Source: Mycolicibacterium setense (GTDB lineage: Bacteria > Actinomycetota > Actinomycetes > Mycobacteriales > Mycobacteriaceae). From it: DNA of 64,000 nt. Shown piece after piece: positions 44,114 through 55,730 of this stretch. The notes beneath the pieces were generated by a model, which saw only the letters and a list, made by a program, of their open reading frames with translations, was not told the DNA's origin and made no database searches. How positions within the stretch are numbered: position 1 is the first letter of the stretch; each line of letters starts with the position of its first letter. Position numbers and translations under genes: made by a program. The stretch lies in NCBI RefSeq assembly GCF_000805385.1, contig NZ_JTJW01000006.1, positions 248,001-312,000 of the forward strand. The letters are read 5' to 3'.

Positions 44114-44964
44114 TGGCGACGCTGATCCGCAAAAGCGGAGTCCGCCACATCATCCTGCTCACACTGGGCTGGGAGGAACTGCCCAAATCGGTATCGGTGT
44201 ACGGGGCGCCGGCCGGCCAGCGCATGCGCGAACCCGTTCCGGGAGTGCTGCTTCAGACCGACGGGGGCTGGGTGCTGCTCGACACGGGGTTCAACACCGC
44301 CCTGGTGCGTGACCCGGCGTTGTATCGGCGGTTCTTCCCGACAGTGGAGTATCGGCCGGTGCTGCCCGGCCCCGGCGAGCCGATCGAACAGCGGCTCGCC
44401 GAGGTCGGAGTCGCATTCGACGACATCCATACCGTCGCGGTGAGTCACCTGCACCACGACCATGCCGGTGGGCTCAAGTTGTTCGCCGGCAAGGTGCCGG
44501 TGCATGCCCAGCGCCGCGAGCTCGACTACGGTCTGTCGAATCATCCGGAGCCCGAACGCAATGCGATAGTCCGTGTCGACTTCGACGATCCGAACATCGA
44601 CTGGCGACTGGCCGACGGCGAGGCCGCGATCGCGCCCGGTATCACCGCGATCCCGACGTACGGGCATACGCCGGGGCATCAGAGTTTCGCGGTGGAGCTC
44701 GACGAGTCCGTGGGCGGTGGCGGGTTCGTGTTCGCTTTCGACGCCGCGGATCTGACCGAGAACATCGAGCACGAGCTGCCGATCGGCGGGTTCATCGACG
44801 TCGCACCGGAGGAAACGGTCGAGCCGATCCGCAAGCTCAAGAGGCTGGCGCGCGACAAGGGGTACCAGTTGATCCCCGGCCACGACCCGGAGGTGTGGCC
44901 CGGGCTGACGGAGCACTTTCACGAGCGCTTCGGGCCCGTGACGTCGGGGACACACCATGGCTGA
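44113..44964 (+). CDS. Metallo-beta-lactamase-fold hydrolase (lactonase-like)
   Basis: 283 residues. The zinc motif is SHLHHDHAGG (HxHxDH), with a further ligand region YGHTPGHQSF, an Asp in FAFDAADL and a late His in IPGHDPEVW. The arrangement resembles N-acyl-homoserine lactonase-type enzymes that open lactones or cyclic amides. In the ureide operon it could open a ring or cleave an ester or amide of an intermediate; its exact role is unknown. The ATG at 44113 shares a base with the SBP stop. It overlaps allantoinase by 8 bases. Confidence 0.88.
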   Translation: MATLIRKSGVRHIILLTLGWEELPKSVSVYGAPAGQRMREPVPGVLLQTDGGWVLLDTGFNTALVRDPALYRRFFPTVEYRPVLPGPGEPIEQRLAEVGVAFDDIHTVAVSHLHHDHAGGLKLFAGKVPVHAQRRELDYGLSNHPEPERNAIVRVDFDDPNIDWRLADGEAAIAPGITAIPTYGHTPGHQSFAVELDESVGGGGFVFAFDAADLTENIEHELPIGGFIDVAPEETVEPIRKLKRLARDKGYQLIPGHDPEVWPGLTEHFHERFGPVTSGTHHG

Positions 44965-46252
44965 TCTGGTGATCCGGGCCGAGCGGGTGCTCCTGGATGG
45001 ACGGCTTTGGCCGGCATCCGTGGCGGTCACGGGTGGGATGATCACCGAGATCGCTGCGGTCGATGCTCACGTGCGGGCAACCGATCAGGTGACAGTGCCA
45101 TCGCGCGCAGTGTTGTTACCAGGTTTCGTCGACACCCATGTCCACGTCAACGACCCCGGCACGGACTGGGAGGGCTTCGGCACGGCGACAGCCGCGGCGG
45201 CTGCTGCCGGGATCACAACCATCGTCGACATGCCCCTGGACTGCCGCCCGGTGACCACGACCGTCGCGGCACTGCGCACGAAACAGGCAGCTGCGGAAGG
45301 GAACTGCCGTGTCGACGTCAGGTTCTGGGCCGGTGTGGTACCCGAGAATCTCGGTGAGCTCGAATCGCTGGCGGCGTCGGGCGCGCGCGGGTTCAAGTGC
45401 TTCCTCGCCGACTCCGGCAATCCCGACTTCGGACACCTGACTCCCGCCGACTTCCGTACCGCCATGAACCGGATCGCCGAACTGGGCTCGGTGCTGCTGG
45501 TGCACGCCGAAAGTCACCACGTGATCGCGGGTAGTCCACCTCCACAGGGGCGACGCTACGCATCGTTTTTGCGGTCGCGCCCGGATGCCGCCGAAGAGGA
45601 TGCGGTGCGGCTCGTGGTCGAGACCGCGGCTGCAACAGGGGCACGCGCCCACGTCGTGCACGTGTCCAGCGCGAACGTGCTTCCGTTGCTTGCCGATGCC
45701 AGACGTTCGGGCGTCTCGGTGACAGCCGAGACCTGTCCGCACTACCTGACATTCGCCGCGGAGACGATCCCCGACGGCGGCACCGAGTTCGCGGCGTGCC
45801 CACCAGTTCGAGACGCCGCAAACTGTGACCGATTGTGGGATGGGCTGCTGGATGGGACGTTGGACATGGTGGTGTCCGATCACTCGCCGTGCGCTCCGAA
45901 GCTCAAGGCCGACGGGGATTTCGGGATTGCCTTCGGTGGCGTCAGCTCACTGCAGGTCGGGCCGGCCGCGGTGTGGGCCCATGCCGCGCAGCGCGGTTTC
46001 GGACTGCCCGATCTGAGCCGCTGGATGGCGCAAAAGCCTGCCGAGCTGGCCTGTCTCATCGACCGGGGACGCATCGCGACGGGACTCAGGGCCGACCTGT
46101 GTGCCTTCGATCCGGACACCGAAACATCCGTGCACACCGACGATCTGCACCACCGGCATCGGGTGACCCCATATGCCGGTGTGACGATCCGGGGTGAGGC
46201 GATCCAAACCTGGGTGGCCGGCATTCCGGTATTCGAGAAGGTGCCGGCATGA
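44957..46252 (+). CDS. Allantoinase / cyclic amidohydrolase
   Basis: 431 residues, normal for AllB. Dinuclear metal ligands of the dihydroorotase/allantoinase family are all present: His61 and His63 (DTHVHVNDPG), the carboxylated Lys147 (GFKCFL), His183 (VHAES), His235 (VHVSS) and Asp308 (SDHSPC). It hydrolyses the hydantoin ring of allantoin to allantoate. The DTHVHVNDPGTDWEGF segment resembles allantoinases more than dihydroorotases, and the allantoicase two genes downstream supports this. Upstream overlap of 8 bases and downstream ATGA overlap show tight coupling. Confidence 0.9.
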   Translation: MADLVIRAERVLLDGRLWPASVAVTGGMITEIAAVDAHVRATDQVTVPSRAVLLPGFVDTHVHVNDPGTDWEGFGTATAAAAAAGITTIVDMPLDCRPVTTTVAALRTKQAAAEGNCRVDVRFWAGVVPENLGELESLAASGARGFKCFLADSGNPDFGHLTPADFRTAMNRIAELGSVLLVHAESHHVIAGSPPPQGRRYASFLRSRPDAAEEDAVRLVVETAAATGARAHVVHVSSANVLPLLADARRSGVSVTAETCPHYLTFAAETIPDGGTEFAACPPVRDAANCDRLWDGLLDGTLDMVVSDHSPCAPKLKADGDFGIAFGGVSSLQVGPAAVWAHAAQRGFGLPDLSRWMAQKPAELACLIDRGRIATGLRADLCAFDPDTETSVHTDDLHHRHRVTPYAGVTIRGEAIQTWVAGIPVFEKVPA

Positions 46253-46998
46253 GAATTCTGGTACTCAACCCCAACACCTCGGTGTCGATGACCACCGAGA
46301 TCGCCAAAGTGGCCGTGGCAGCGGGGCGCTGTGACGCCGAGATTGTCTGTCGGGCACCTTATTTCGGAAGTGTGGCGATCGACTCGGGCGCCGAGAGCTA
46401 CCTGGCCGCGGTCGGCATGATGGACCTGGTCGCCAGGTTGACCGAAGCGGGTGAATTCGATTTCGACGCCGTCGTGGTAGCGGGATTCGGAGAGCACGGC
46501 AGGGATGCGCTCGCCGAGATGCTGACCGTGCCGGTATTCGACATCGCCGAGTGTTCGGCGCACATCGCCCACTTGATCGGCAGGAGGTTCTCTGTGGTGA
46601 CCACGCTGGCCAGATCCATCGCGCCCATCGAGGATCGGCTGAGGCTGGCCGGGCTCGACGCGCACTGCGCCTCGGTACGCGCGTGCGGTCTCGATACCGC
46701 GACCGTGGATTCCGACCCCGAAGGCGCCATCCAGTCCATCGTGGACGAGGCGGCGCGAGCGGTCACCGACGACGGTGCCGATGTGATCTGCCTGGGATGC
46801 GCAGGGATGTCCGGGATCGCCGAGGCGGTCACCGCCAAACTGGGCGTACCGGTCATCGACGGTGTGGCCGCCGCGGTCGCCCTCGCTCAGGCCGTCGTCG
46901 GGCTTGGATTGTCGACCAGCAAGGCCGGCGTCTACGCACCTGGGCCGGAGAACTCGCGGAGTCACTGGCCGATCTCGCACGCGCTGGGCCTCGCATGA
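46249..46998 (+). CDS. Asp/Glu/hydantoin-racemase-family enzyme with Gly at the first catalytic Cys position
   Basis: 249 residues of the allantoin/hydantoin racemase type: MRILVLNPNTSVSMT opening, and VICLGCAGMSGIAEAV with Cys184. In allantoin racemases a second catalytic cysteine lies at position 79 in an ACF-like segment; here residues 78-80 are Ala-Gly-Phe (gcg gga ttc), so Cys79 is Gly. With one cysteine, two-base racemisation is doubtful. Arylmalonate decarboxylase has the same Gly/Cys arrangement, which suggests decarboxylation or isomerisation instead. It lies between allantoinase and allantoicase with four-base overlaps on both sides, so a role in the ureide pathway is firm, its chemistry less so. 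Confidence 0.85.
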   Translation: MRILVLNPNTSVSMTTEIAKVAVAAGRCDAEIVCRAPYFGSVAIDSGAESYLAAVGMMDLVARLTEAGEFDFDAVVVAGFGEHGRDALAEMLTVPVFDIAECSAHIAHLIGRRFSVVTTLARSIAPIEDRLRLAGLDAHCASVRACGLDTATVDSDPEGAIQSIVDEAARAVTDDGADVICLGCAGMSGIAEAVTAKLGVPVIDGVAAAVALAQAVVGLGLSTSKAGVYAPGPENSRSHWPISHALGLA

Positions 46999-48020
46999 CG
47001 CCCGCAGCAGCGGGAGTGGATCTTGCCTCCCGCGTCGTCGGCGGCAGCGTCGTGGCCGCCAGCGACGAATCGTTCGGCTTCAAGGAACGGCTGGTCGACC
47101 CGGCCGAACCGGCGTTCGTACCGGGAAACTATGACCTGCGTGGGGAAGTCGTGGACGGCTGGGAAACGCGCCGTCACGCCGGGCCCGGGGGCGACTGGGC
47201 CATCGTTCGGCTCGGCACGCCCGGCCGTCTGCGGGCGATCGACGTCGACACCCGGTCGTTCTCCGGCAACCACCCTCAGGCCTGCCGGCTCGACGCGGCC
47301 GTACTCGAGCCCACCGGTGACGCGACGGATCCGTCTGTGGCCTGGACGACCATCGTGGAATCCACGGCGTTGAAGGCGGATTCGAACAATCTGATGACGG
47401 TGACCGATGGCCGTCGTTGGACGCATGTGCGGCTCGCGCTGGCGACCGACGGCGGCGTTGCGCGGTTGCGGGCATACGGCGACGTGATCCCCGATCCGGC
47501 ACTGTGGTCCGACGTCACGGTCGAAGTATCGGGACTGGAGCAGGGCGGACGTGTCGAATGGTGCAGCGACGCGTTCTATTCCGACGCCGGATCGCTGGTG
47601 GCCCCCAACCGGCCGCGCAACATGGGCGATGGTTGGGAAACGCGCCGCCGCCGCGACGTCGGCCCGGAGGATCACGACGCGGTGGTGATCTCCTTCGCCG
47701 TGCCGACCGATCTGAAGCGCATCGAGATCGACACGTCCTACTTCGTGTTCAACGCCTCGCTGGAGGTGGCCGTTCTCGGCACCGGGGTACGGGCTGACGA
47801 CGAACATGGCTGGGCGGCGGTGCCATTCGACATTCCGGTGCTCGGCCGCGTCCGACTGGCCGCCGATGCCAGGCAGGTGTTCATCGTCGATGCCCGTGGC
47901 GTCACCGCATTGCGGGTGCAGGCGTACCCCGACGGCGGGATCGCCAGGGTGCGCGCATCGGGCACGCCAACCGCCCAAGGGCTGCAACAGCTTCGAGACC
48001 AATGGACGGAGTGCTCGTGA
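46995..48020 (+). CDS. alc: Allantoicase
   Basis: 341 residues with the two jelly-roll allantoicase repeats. The opening VDLASRVVGGSVVAASDESF is diagnostic, and the motif GWETRR occurs in both halves (DGWETRRHAGPGGDW near residues 54-68 and GDGWETRRRRDVGPEDHD near 212). It splits allantoate to ureidoglycolate and urea. Together with allantoinase it gives the core of allantoin breakdown. I see no ureidoglycolate lyase or urease in the window. ATGA overlap with the racemase-like gene, GTGA overlap with the next. Confidence 0.95.
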   Translation: MTPAAAGVDLASRVVGGSVVAASDESFGFKERLVDPAEPAFVPGNYDLRGEVVDGWETRRHAGPGGDWAIVRLGTPGRLRAIDVDTRSFSGNHPQACRLDAAVLEPTGDATDPSVAWTTIVESTALKADSNNLMTVTDGRRWTHVRLALATDGGVARLRAYGDVIPDPALWSDVTVEVSGLEQGGRVEWCSDAFYSDAGSLVAPNRPRNMGDGWETRRRRDVGPEDHDAVVISFAVPTDLKRIEIDTSYFVFNASLEVAVLGTGVRADDEHGWAAVPFDIPVLGRVRLAADARQVFIVDARGVTALRVQAYPDGGIARVRASGTPTAQGLQQLRDQWTECS

Positions 48021-48550
48021 GCGATGTTCTCGCATCGGACTGCGCCGGACTGTGGCGGCGCACCCTGCTGATCGAGGCCGACGGATCAAGTGACACGGAC
48101 ACCGCCGTCACGTGGCTACAAGCCGGCAGTGCCTACGTCGACTCCCGTGGCTTCGGTGGCGAGCTGACCCAGCGTGGCGCCGTCTTCACCTGGCGGCGCG
48201 ACGTCGAGCTCGAACCTTCGGGTCCGCTCCCCGACGAGGGTGAGATGCATTGGGATGGAGAAACTCTGGTCGAGACCGGAGTGCACGAGGACTACGTCGA
48301 ACACTGGGTACGGGACGCAGGGTCAACGGCACCGCACGGTGGGCTGTTCCTACGGACGCCTGACGGCGACCGGGCTGTCCTGGTGCGCGTCGGGCCGACA
48401 TTCGGCTGGCTCGGCGGTGGCGAGGTGGCGATCGACACAGTGGGCGGCCCGCGATGGTCCGCGCTGGCGATAGATCTGGGCGGCAAAAAGATTCAGGCCA
48501 ACGGCGTGCACTGGGTCGTGGAACGATCTGAAGGGACAGTGGGACTGTGA
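48017..48550 (+). CDS. Uncharacterised beta-rich protein of the ureide operon (HRI1/lipocalin-like)
   Basis: 177 residues, soluble, no signal. It begins CAGLWRRTLLIEADGSSDTDTAVTWLQAGSAYVDSRGFGG, then alternating strands such as RGAVFTWRRDVELEP, GEMHWDGETLVETGVHEDYVEHWV and RAVLVRVGPTFGWLGGG. The many Trp and alternating strands suggest a small beta-barrel, loosely like yeast HRI1. I recognise no enzyme motif. The GTG at 48017 gives GTGA overlap with allantoicase and has GGAG upstream; ATG 48002 is also open. Its place between allantoicase and an oxygenase hints at ureidoglycolate processing or ligand binding, but nothing proves it. Confidence 0.75.
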   Translation: MSDVLASDCAGLWRRTLLIEADGSSDTDTAVTWLQAGSAYVDSRGFGGELTQRGAVFTWRRDVELEPSGPLPDEGEMHWDGETLVETGVHEDYVEHWVRDAGSTAPHGGLFLRTPDGDRAVLVRVGPTFGWLGGGEVAIDTVGGPRWSALAIDLGGKKIQANGVHWVVERSEGTVGL

Positions 48551-49611
48551 GTGGCAATGCATCAACGTTGGCGGCTTTCAGCGCCGTGCCGGTCATCGAC
48601 ATCAGCGGGCTGCGTTCGGACCGGCGGGAAGAGCGCGAACGCGTAGCGGCCGAGATCGGCACCGCGGCGCGCGAGGTCGGCTTCTTTTACATCAGTGGGT
48701 CCGGGATCGACGAGGCGGTGTTCGAGCGGATGCTCACCGCCACAAAGGAATTCTTCGCGCTGCCGCTCGAGGAGAAGATGCGCAGCTACATCGGATTCTC
48801 CCGCTGTCACCGCGGTTACGTCCCGGTGGGGGAGGAGGGCCTCGAATCCGACAGCCCGCCCGATCTGAAGGAAGCCTTCGACACCGCGCTGGACCTGCCG
48901 GCCGACGACCCCGACCATCTGGCCGGCAATCCGATGCTCGGGCCGAACACCTGGCCCGACCTTCCCGGGTTCGCCGAGGCGGTGACGTCCTACTACCGGG
49001 CTGTCATCGACGTGGGCCGACAACTGTTGTGGGCCTTCGCGGTGGCGTTGGGGGAGGACCCCGAGGTGTTCTCTCGTCACGCGACCAAAACACCCAGCCA
49101 GCTGCGGTTGATGCACTACCCGTACAACGCGGACGCGCACGACGGGCAGGGCATCGGCGCCCACACCGACTACGAGTGCTTCACCCTGCTCAAGCCCACC
49201 GCGCCGGGGCTGGAGGTGCTCAATGGCGCCGGTGAGTGGATCGACGTGCCGCCGCTGGACGGCACATTCGTCGTCAACATCGGGGATCTGCTCGAACTGT
49301 GGACCAACGGGACATTCGTGGCCACCAGCCACCGGGTGCGGCGCGTTTCACAGGAGCGCTACTCATTCCCGCTGTTCTTCAACGTCGACTACCACACCGA
49401 AGTGAAACCACTGCCTCGGTTCGTCACGGCCGACCGCGCACAGCGCCCGGCGCTGCGCGCCGGTGAGCATCTGTTCGCCCAGACCGCGCAGACCTTCACG
49501 TACCTGCGTCGCCGCATGCAGGCCGGGGAGCTGGTGCTGCCAGACGGGGCGCTCGCCACCGGCCAATTCGGCCAGCAGGCGGTGCACGGGGTCGACGGAC
49601 GGGTCAGTTGA
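48547..49611 (+). CDS. 2-oxoglutarate/Fe(II) oxygenase, isopenicillin-N-synthase family
   Basis: 354 residues. Iron ligands are His206 and Asp208 (IGAHTDYEC) and His262 (TSHRV); the RxS pair for 2-oxoglutarate is in ERYSFPLFF. The N-terminal PVIDISGL and VGFFYISGSGI are standard. In bacteria such oxygenases often sit with purine or hydantoin genes, so hydroxylation of a purine, hydantoin or related ring upstream of allantoin is possible; this is inference. GTGA overlap upstream. Last gene of the operon; its stop overlaps the convergent fecB stop region by 8 bases. Confidence 0.9.
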   Translation: MSGNASTLAAFSAVPVIDISGLRSDRREERERVAAEIGTAAREVGFFYISGSGIDEAVFERMLTATKEFFALPLEEKMRSYIGFSRCHRGYVPVGEEGLESDSPPDLKEAFDTALDLPADDPDHLAGNPMLGPNTWPDLPGFAEAVTSYYRAVIDVGRQLLWAFAVALGEDPEVFSRHATKTPSQLRLMHYPYNADAHDGQGIGAHTDYECFTLLKPTAPGLEVLNGAGEWIDVPPLDGTFVVNIGDLLELWTNGTFVATSHRVRRVSQERYSFPLFFNVDYHTEVKPLPRFVTADRAQRPALRAGEHLFAQTAQTFTYLRRRMQAGELVLPDGALATGQFGQQAVHGVDGRVS

Positions 49612-50677
49612 TCGGGGCGTTGACCCAGCGCAGGTCATCGAGAATGCCGCGGGCGGCCACGATGTTCTGCCCGGTCTGCCACACCTCGTTGTTCACCACG
49701 AAGACCCGGTTGTCCTTCGTCGCCGACAATGCCCGCCAGGCCGGGCTTTCGAGGATCTTCGGCGCATTGTCCTTGGCCGCGGGGGACGCGAACGAGACGT
49801 AGACGATATCTGCGTCGGCGATCCGGAAGTCGGCGTCGGTGGTGCTGAGCTCCTGGTAGGGCCTGTCGGTAAACCGTTGCGGGGCAGGGCGATCCAGCCC
49901 GACCGCGGCCAGCACGCTGCCGGGGAAGGTGTTGGCGCCGTACACCCGGACACTGTTCTCCGTCAGCTGCACCACCGAGGCCTGGAAGTGACCGGCGTCG
50001 TTCTGCGCCCCGGTCTCGCGGGCGGCGTCGTCGAACTTCGCGATCAGGTCGTCGGCGGCGTCCGCGCGGCCCGTCGCCGCCCCCACCGCGCGCAACGTGT
50101 CACGCCAGGCAGCGCCCGGCGCCCCCGTGAACACGGTCGGGGCGATGGCCGACAACGCCCCGAAGGAGGACGGCGTCATCGACGCGGAACCCAGGATCAG
50201 CTCTGGGTTGGCCGCCCTGACGGCGTCGAGGTCGGGCGCCGTCCGGGAACCGGCCGGGGCGACCCCGTGCACGACGGCACCCAGATAGGACGGCTGCTCC
50301 GACGAGCCGTCCGGCACCGCGGCCGCGACGATGCGGGACTGCAGCCCCAGCGCGCACAACGCATCCAGTTGGTCGCCGGACAGCGCGACGATGCGTTGCG
50401 GGTCGCCGCGCACCTCGGTGGACTCGGGAATTTCCGCACCTTCGGCGCGCGCGTTGCGGATCTCCCGCGCCGACTGATCGGCGGCCGCCGGCTCGGGCGC
50501 ACACGATTCGTCGGGTCGGCGCTGGTTGCCCAGCACGCCGGCGTCGGCGATCTTGGTGACACTGGTGGTCATCGACGTCTGCGCCTGTGGCGTCTGCTCG
50601 GCAGAGCCGCAACCGCCGGCGAGGGTCGCGGCCGCGGCGATCACCGCGACAGCGGCGCGAGGTCGGTTGGTCAGCAC
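49604..50677 (-). CDS. fecB: FecB-like iron-siderophore-binding lipoprotein (Rv3044-like)
   Basis: 357 residues from the GTG at 50677. Lipoprotein signal PRAAVAVIAAAATLAGGC with lipobox AGGC. The periplasmic-binding domain of the BtuF/FecB type has QRIVALSGDQLDALCALGLQSRIVAAA, PDLDAVRAANPELILGSASM and a C-terminal FVVNNEVWQTGQNIVAARGILDDL. In mycobacteria FecB binds ferric siderophore and is linked to envelope integrity and drug tolerance. Divergent from ctaD as Rv3044 is from Rv3043c. Longer upstream frame covers the promoter. Confidence 0.93.
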   Translation of the reverse strand: MLTNRPRAAVAVIAAAATLAGGCGSAEQTPQAQTSMTTSVTKIADAGVLGNQRRPDESCAPEPAAADQSAREIRNARAEGAEIPESTEVRGDPQRIVALSGDQLDALCALGLQSRIVAAAVPDGSSEQPSYLGAVVHGVAPAGSRTAPDLDAVRAANPELILGSASMTPSSFGALSAIAPTVFTGAPGAAWRDTLRAVGAATGRADAADDLIAKFDDAARETGAQNDAGHFQASVVQLTENSVRVYGANTFPGSVLAAVGLDRPAPQRFTDRPYQELSTTDADFRIADADIVYVSFASPAAKDNAPKILESPAWRALSATKDNRVFVVNNEVWQTGQNIVAARGILDDLRWVNAPIN

Positions 50678-50820
50678 CGGGCGACCGTAACATTCAGCAC
50701 TTAACGGCTGGTCAGGACGTCGCGGACGAAAGAACTGCCGCCGGGCAGGCGCGCAGTACGACAGTTTGTAGGACCCAGGGACGCAGAGACCGCCGGGAGC
50801 GTTAGGATTCAGGTCGATAA

Positions 50821-53868
<3,048 letters not shown>

Positions 53869-53907
53869 ACACCGCTGGTTAGGCCGGCCTCAAGTAGGGT
53901 GTGGGGC

Positions 53908-54216
53908 ATGGCGAACCTGAAGCACACGGTCGTGGTTGGCGTGTTCGCCGTTGCGGCAGTCCTGGGACAGCTGGCGGTCGCGGCCCCGGCCGAGGCCAAG
54001 CGATGCCCGTCGGGCACGGTGCAGACAAAGTTCGAGGGAGTGTGCGTGGCCGGTTCGTCCGGCGGCGGGATGGGTGCGGTGGCGCCGCCGGTGATGGCGC
54101 CGGGCACCGGAGATGCCAACATTCAGAACCGGCCCGGCCAGCTGCCGACGGTGAACGGAATTCCGTGCACCATCGAGCATTACAGCACCTGCTACGCAAT
54201 GTCACAGCAGCCGTAA
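53908..54216 (+). CDS. Small secreted protein
   Basis: 102 residues. Signal peptide KHTVVVGVFAVAAVLGQLAVAAPAEA with an AEA cleavage site, leaving ~75 residues: RCPSGTVQTKFEGVCV, a Gly/Pro/Met-rich linker, and PGQLPTVNGIPCTIEHYSTCYAM. Four cysteines in the mature part suggest two disulfides. I recognise the type as a small mycobacterial exported protein but no named family. The ATG at 53908 leaves a proper charged N-region. Transcription is separate from serB2 by 39 bases, possibly read-through. Convergent with the MocR gene. Confidence 0.78.
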   Translation: MANLKHTVVVGVFAVAAVLGQLAVAAPAEAKRCPSGTVQTKFEGVCVAGSSGGGMGAVAPPVMAPGTGDANIQNRPGQLPTVNGIPCTIEHYSTCYAMSQQP

Positions 54217-54226
54217 GGCCCCGAGG

Positions 54227-55666
54227 CTAGACCACCAGAGTCCGCGGCTGAGCGCTGAGCGTGCCGGTGATGCTGTGCCAGGCCCGCGCCAGGAGTTGCA
54301 CCGCCTCTTCGAGTTCGGGCTCCGGCAGCGCATAGGGCAACCGGATGAACCGCTCCAGCGTGCCGTCCACCCCGAACCGGGGGCCCGCGGGCACATCGAG
54401 GCCGAGCCGCATCGCGGCGGCCGACAACGCGGTACTCATCGGCGCAGGCAGCTTCACCCACAGCGACATCCCGCCGCGGCCGCGTCCGGGCTGCCAGTCC
54501 GGCAGTTCACGGGCCAGCAGCGCCACCAGGAACTCACGACGGGCCAGCAGTATCTCGCGCCGCTCCGGTAGCACCTCGTCGTGCATCGCGAGCAGCTTTG
54601 CCGCAGCGAGCTGTTCGAGGATCGGGGTGCCGAGATCCACCGAAGGGCGGATCGCGGCAATGGTGGCCAGCGTGGCGCGCTCGGCGCGAATCCAGCCGAC
54701 GCGCAGACCACCCCAGAACGATTTCGACATCGAGCCGATGGTCAGCACCAGATCGTTGCGGGGCACCGAGGCCGCCAGCGGTTCGGGCGGCGCCGCATCG
54801 ATCCACATGTCGACGATCGACTCGTCGACGATGGTGCGGGTCCGGGTGTCGGAGATGATCTGTCCCAACCGTTTTCGTTCCGCGGCGGGCAACGTGAACC
54901 CGGTCGGATTGTGGCTGTCGGGAACCAGGTACGCCAGGCTCGGAGCGAGCTGACGCAGCGCGGCCTGCACGGCGTCGAGTTCCCAGCCGTCATCGGCGAG
55001 CGCGACCGGCACGGCCCGTGCTCCCGCTGTCGCGATCGCCGACAGCGCGCCGTGATAGGTCGGTTGCTCGACGAGGACCCGGTCGCCGGGCTGGGTGTGG
55101 CTGGCCAGGATCAGGCCGATCGCATGCTGGGCCCCGCTGGTCACCATGATCTGGCTCGGATCGGTGGGAAGCCCTCTGACACAATATCTTTCGGCGATCG
55201 CCGCACGCAGTGGGACGACGCCCATCAGTTCGTGGCCCGGTTCGCGGAGATATGGGGCAATATCGCGAGCGGCCTCGGTGAATGCCTCCAGCACGGCGGT
55301 ACCGGGCGCGGACAGCGCAGCTGCGGCCAGGCTGACCGTCGGCGTCCCCGCATCGAGTTCGATGTGGCCGGCGGCGGGCAGGGCGGTGATGCTGCGGGCG
55401 CCGCGGCGGGCGTGCAGGTAACCGTCGTCGCGGAGCTGAGCGAAGGCCGCGGTGACCGTGGTGCGCGACACCCGCAGTGACTCGGCCAGCGCACGTTCGC
55501 TGGGAATGCGTGACCCCACCGGTACCCGGCCGTCCACGATGAGCAGCCGGATGGCGTCGGCCAGGCCGAGGTAGGCGGGTCCACTTTGACTGGAGGTGCG
55601 CCAGTTACCCAGTTCTCGGGCCAGCAGGTCCACATCGAGGGCTCGAGCGGCCATATCCGTCGACAT
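54227..55666 (-). CDS. MocR-family regulator (GntR HTH fused to PLP aminotransferase domain)
   Basis: 479 residues. The N-terminal GntR winged helix is LADAIRLLIVDGRVPVGSRIPSERALAESLRVSRTTVTAAFAQLRDDGYL. The aminotransferase-like part has TSGAQHAIGLILASHTQPGDRVLVEQPTYHGALSAI, PDSHNPTGFTLP and the PLP lysine in GSMSKSFWGGLRVGW. It senses an amino compound or PLP vitamer rather than catalysing turnover, by family analogy. Divergent from a 48-residue protein and a YczE membrane protein, a pairing known for MocR proteins, which suggests it controls that transporter-like protein. The ATG at 55666 is chosen; 55654 is possible. Confidence 0.92.
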   Translation of the reverse strand: MSTDMAARALDVDLLARELGNWRTSSQSGPAYLGLADAIRLLIVDGRVPVGSRIPSERALAESLRVSRTTVTAAFAQLRDDGYLHARRGARSITALPAAGHIELDAGTPTVSLAAAALSAPGTAVLEAFTEAARDIAPYLREPGHELMGVVPLRAAIAERYCVRGLPTDPSQIMVTSGAQHAIGLILASHTQPGDRVLVEQPTYHGALSAIATAGARAVPVALADDGWELDAVQAALRQLAPSLAYLVPDSHNPTGFTLPAAERKRLGQIISDTRTRTIVDESIVDMWIDAAPPEPLAASVPRNDLVLTIGSMSKSFWGGLRVGWIRAERATLATIAAIRPSVDLGTPILEQLAAAKLLAMHDEVLPERREILLARREFLVALLARELPDWQPGRGRGGMSLWVKLPAPMSTALSAAAMRLGLDVPAGPRFGVDGTLERFIRLPYALPEPELEEAVQLLARAWHSITGTLSAQPRTLVV

Positions 55667-55673
55667 AATAAGG

Positions 55674-55691
55674 CCAGTATGGGCGGACTGG
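55674..55691. promoter_or_regulatory. Inverted repeat in mocR-yczE promoter region
   Basis: CCAGT-atgggcgg-ACTGG lies between the mocR start and the divergent small gene. MocR operators are often repeats overlapping the promoter, so this is a candidate site; the arms are short. Confidence 0.35.
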
Positions 55692-55730
55692 ATATTGAAA
55701 GGCAAGCCAGATCGTCATGAAAATGGCGTC

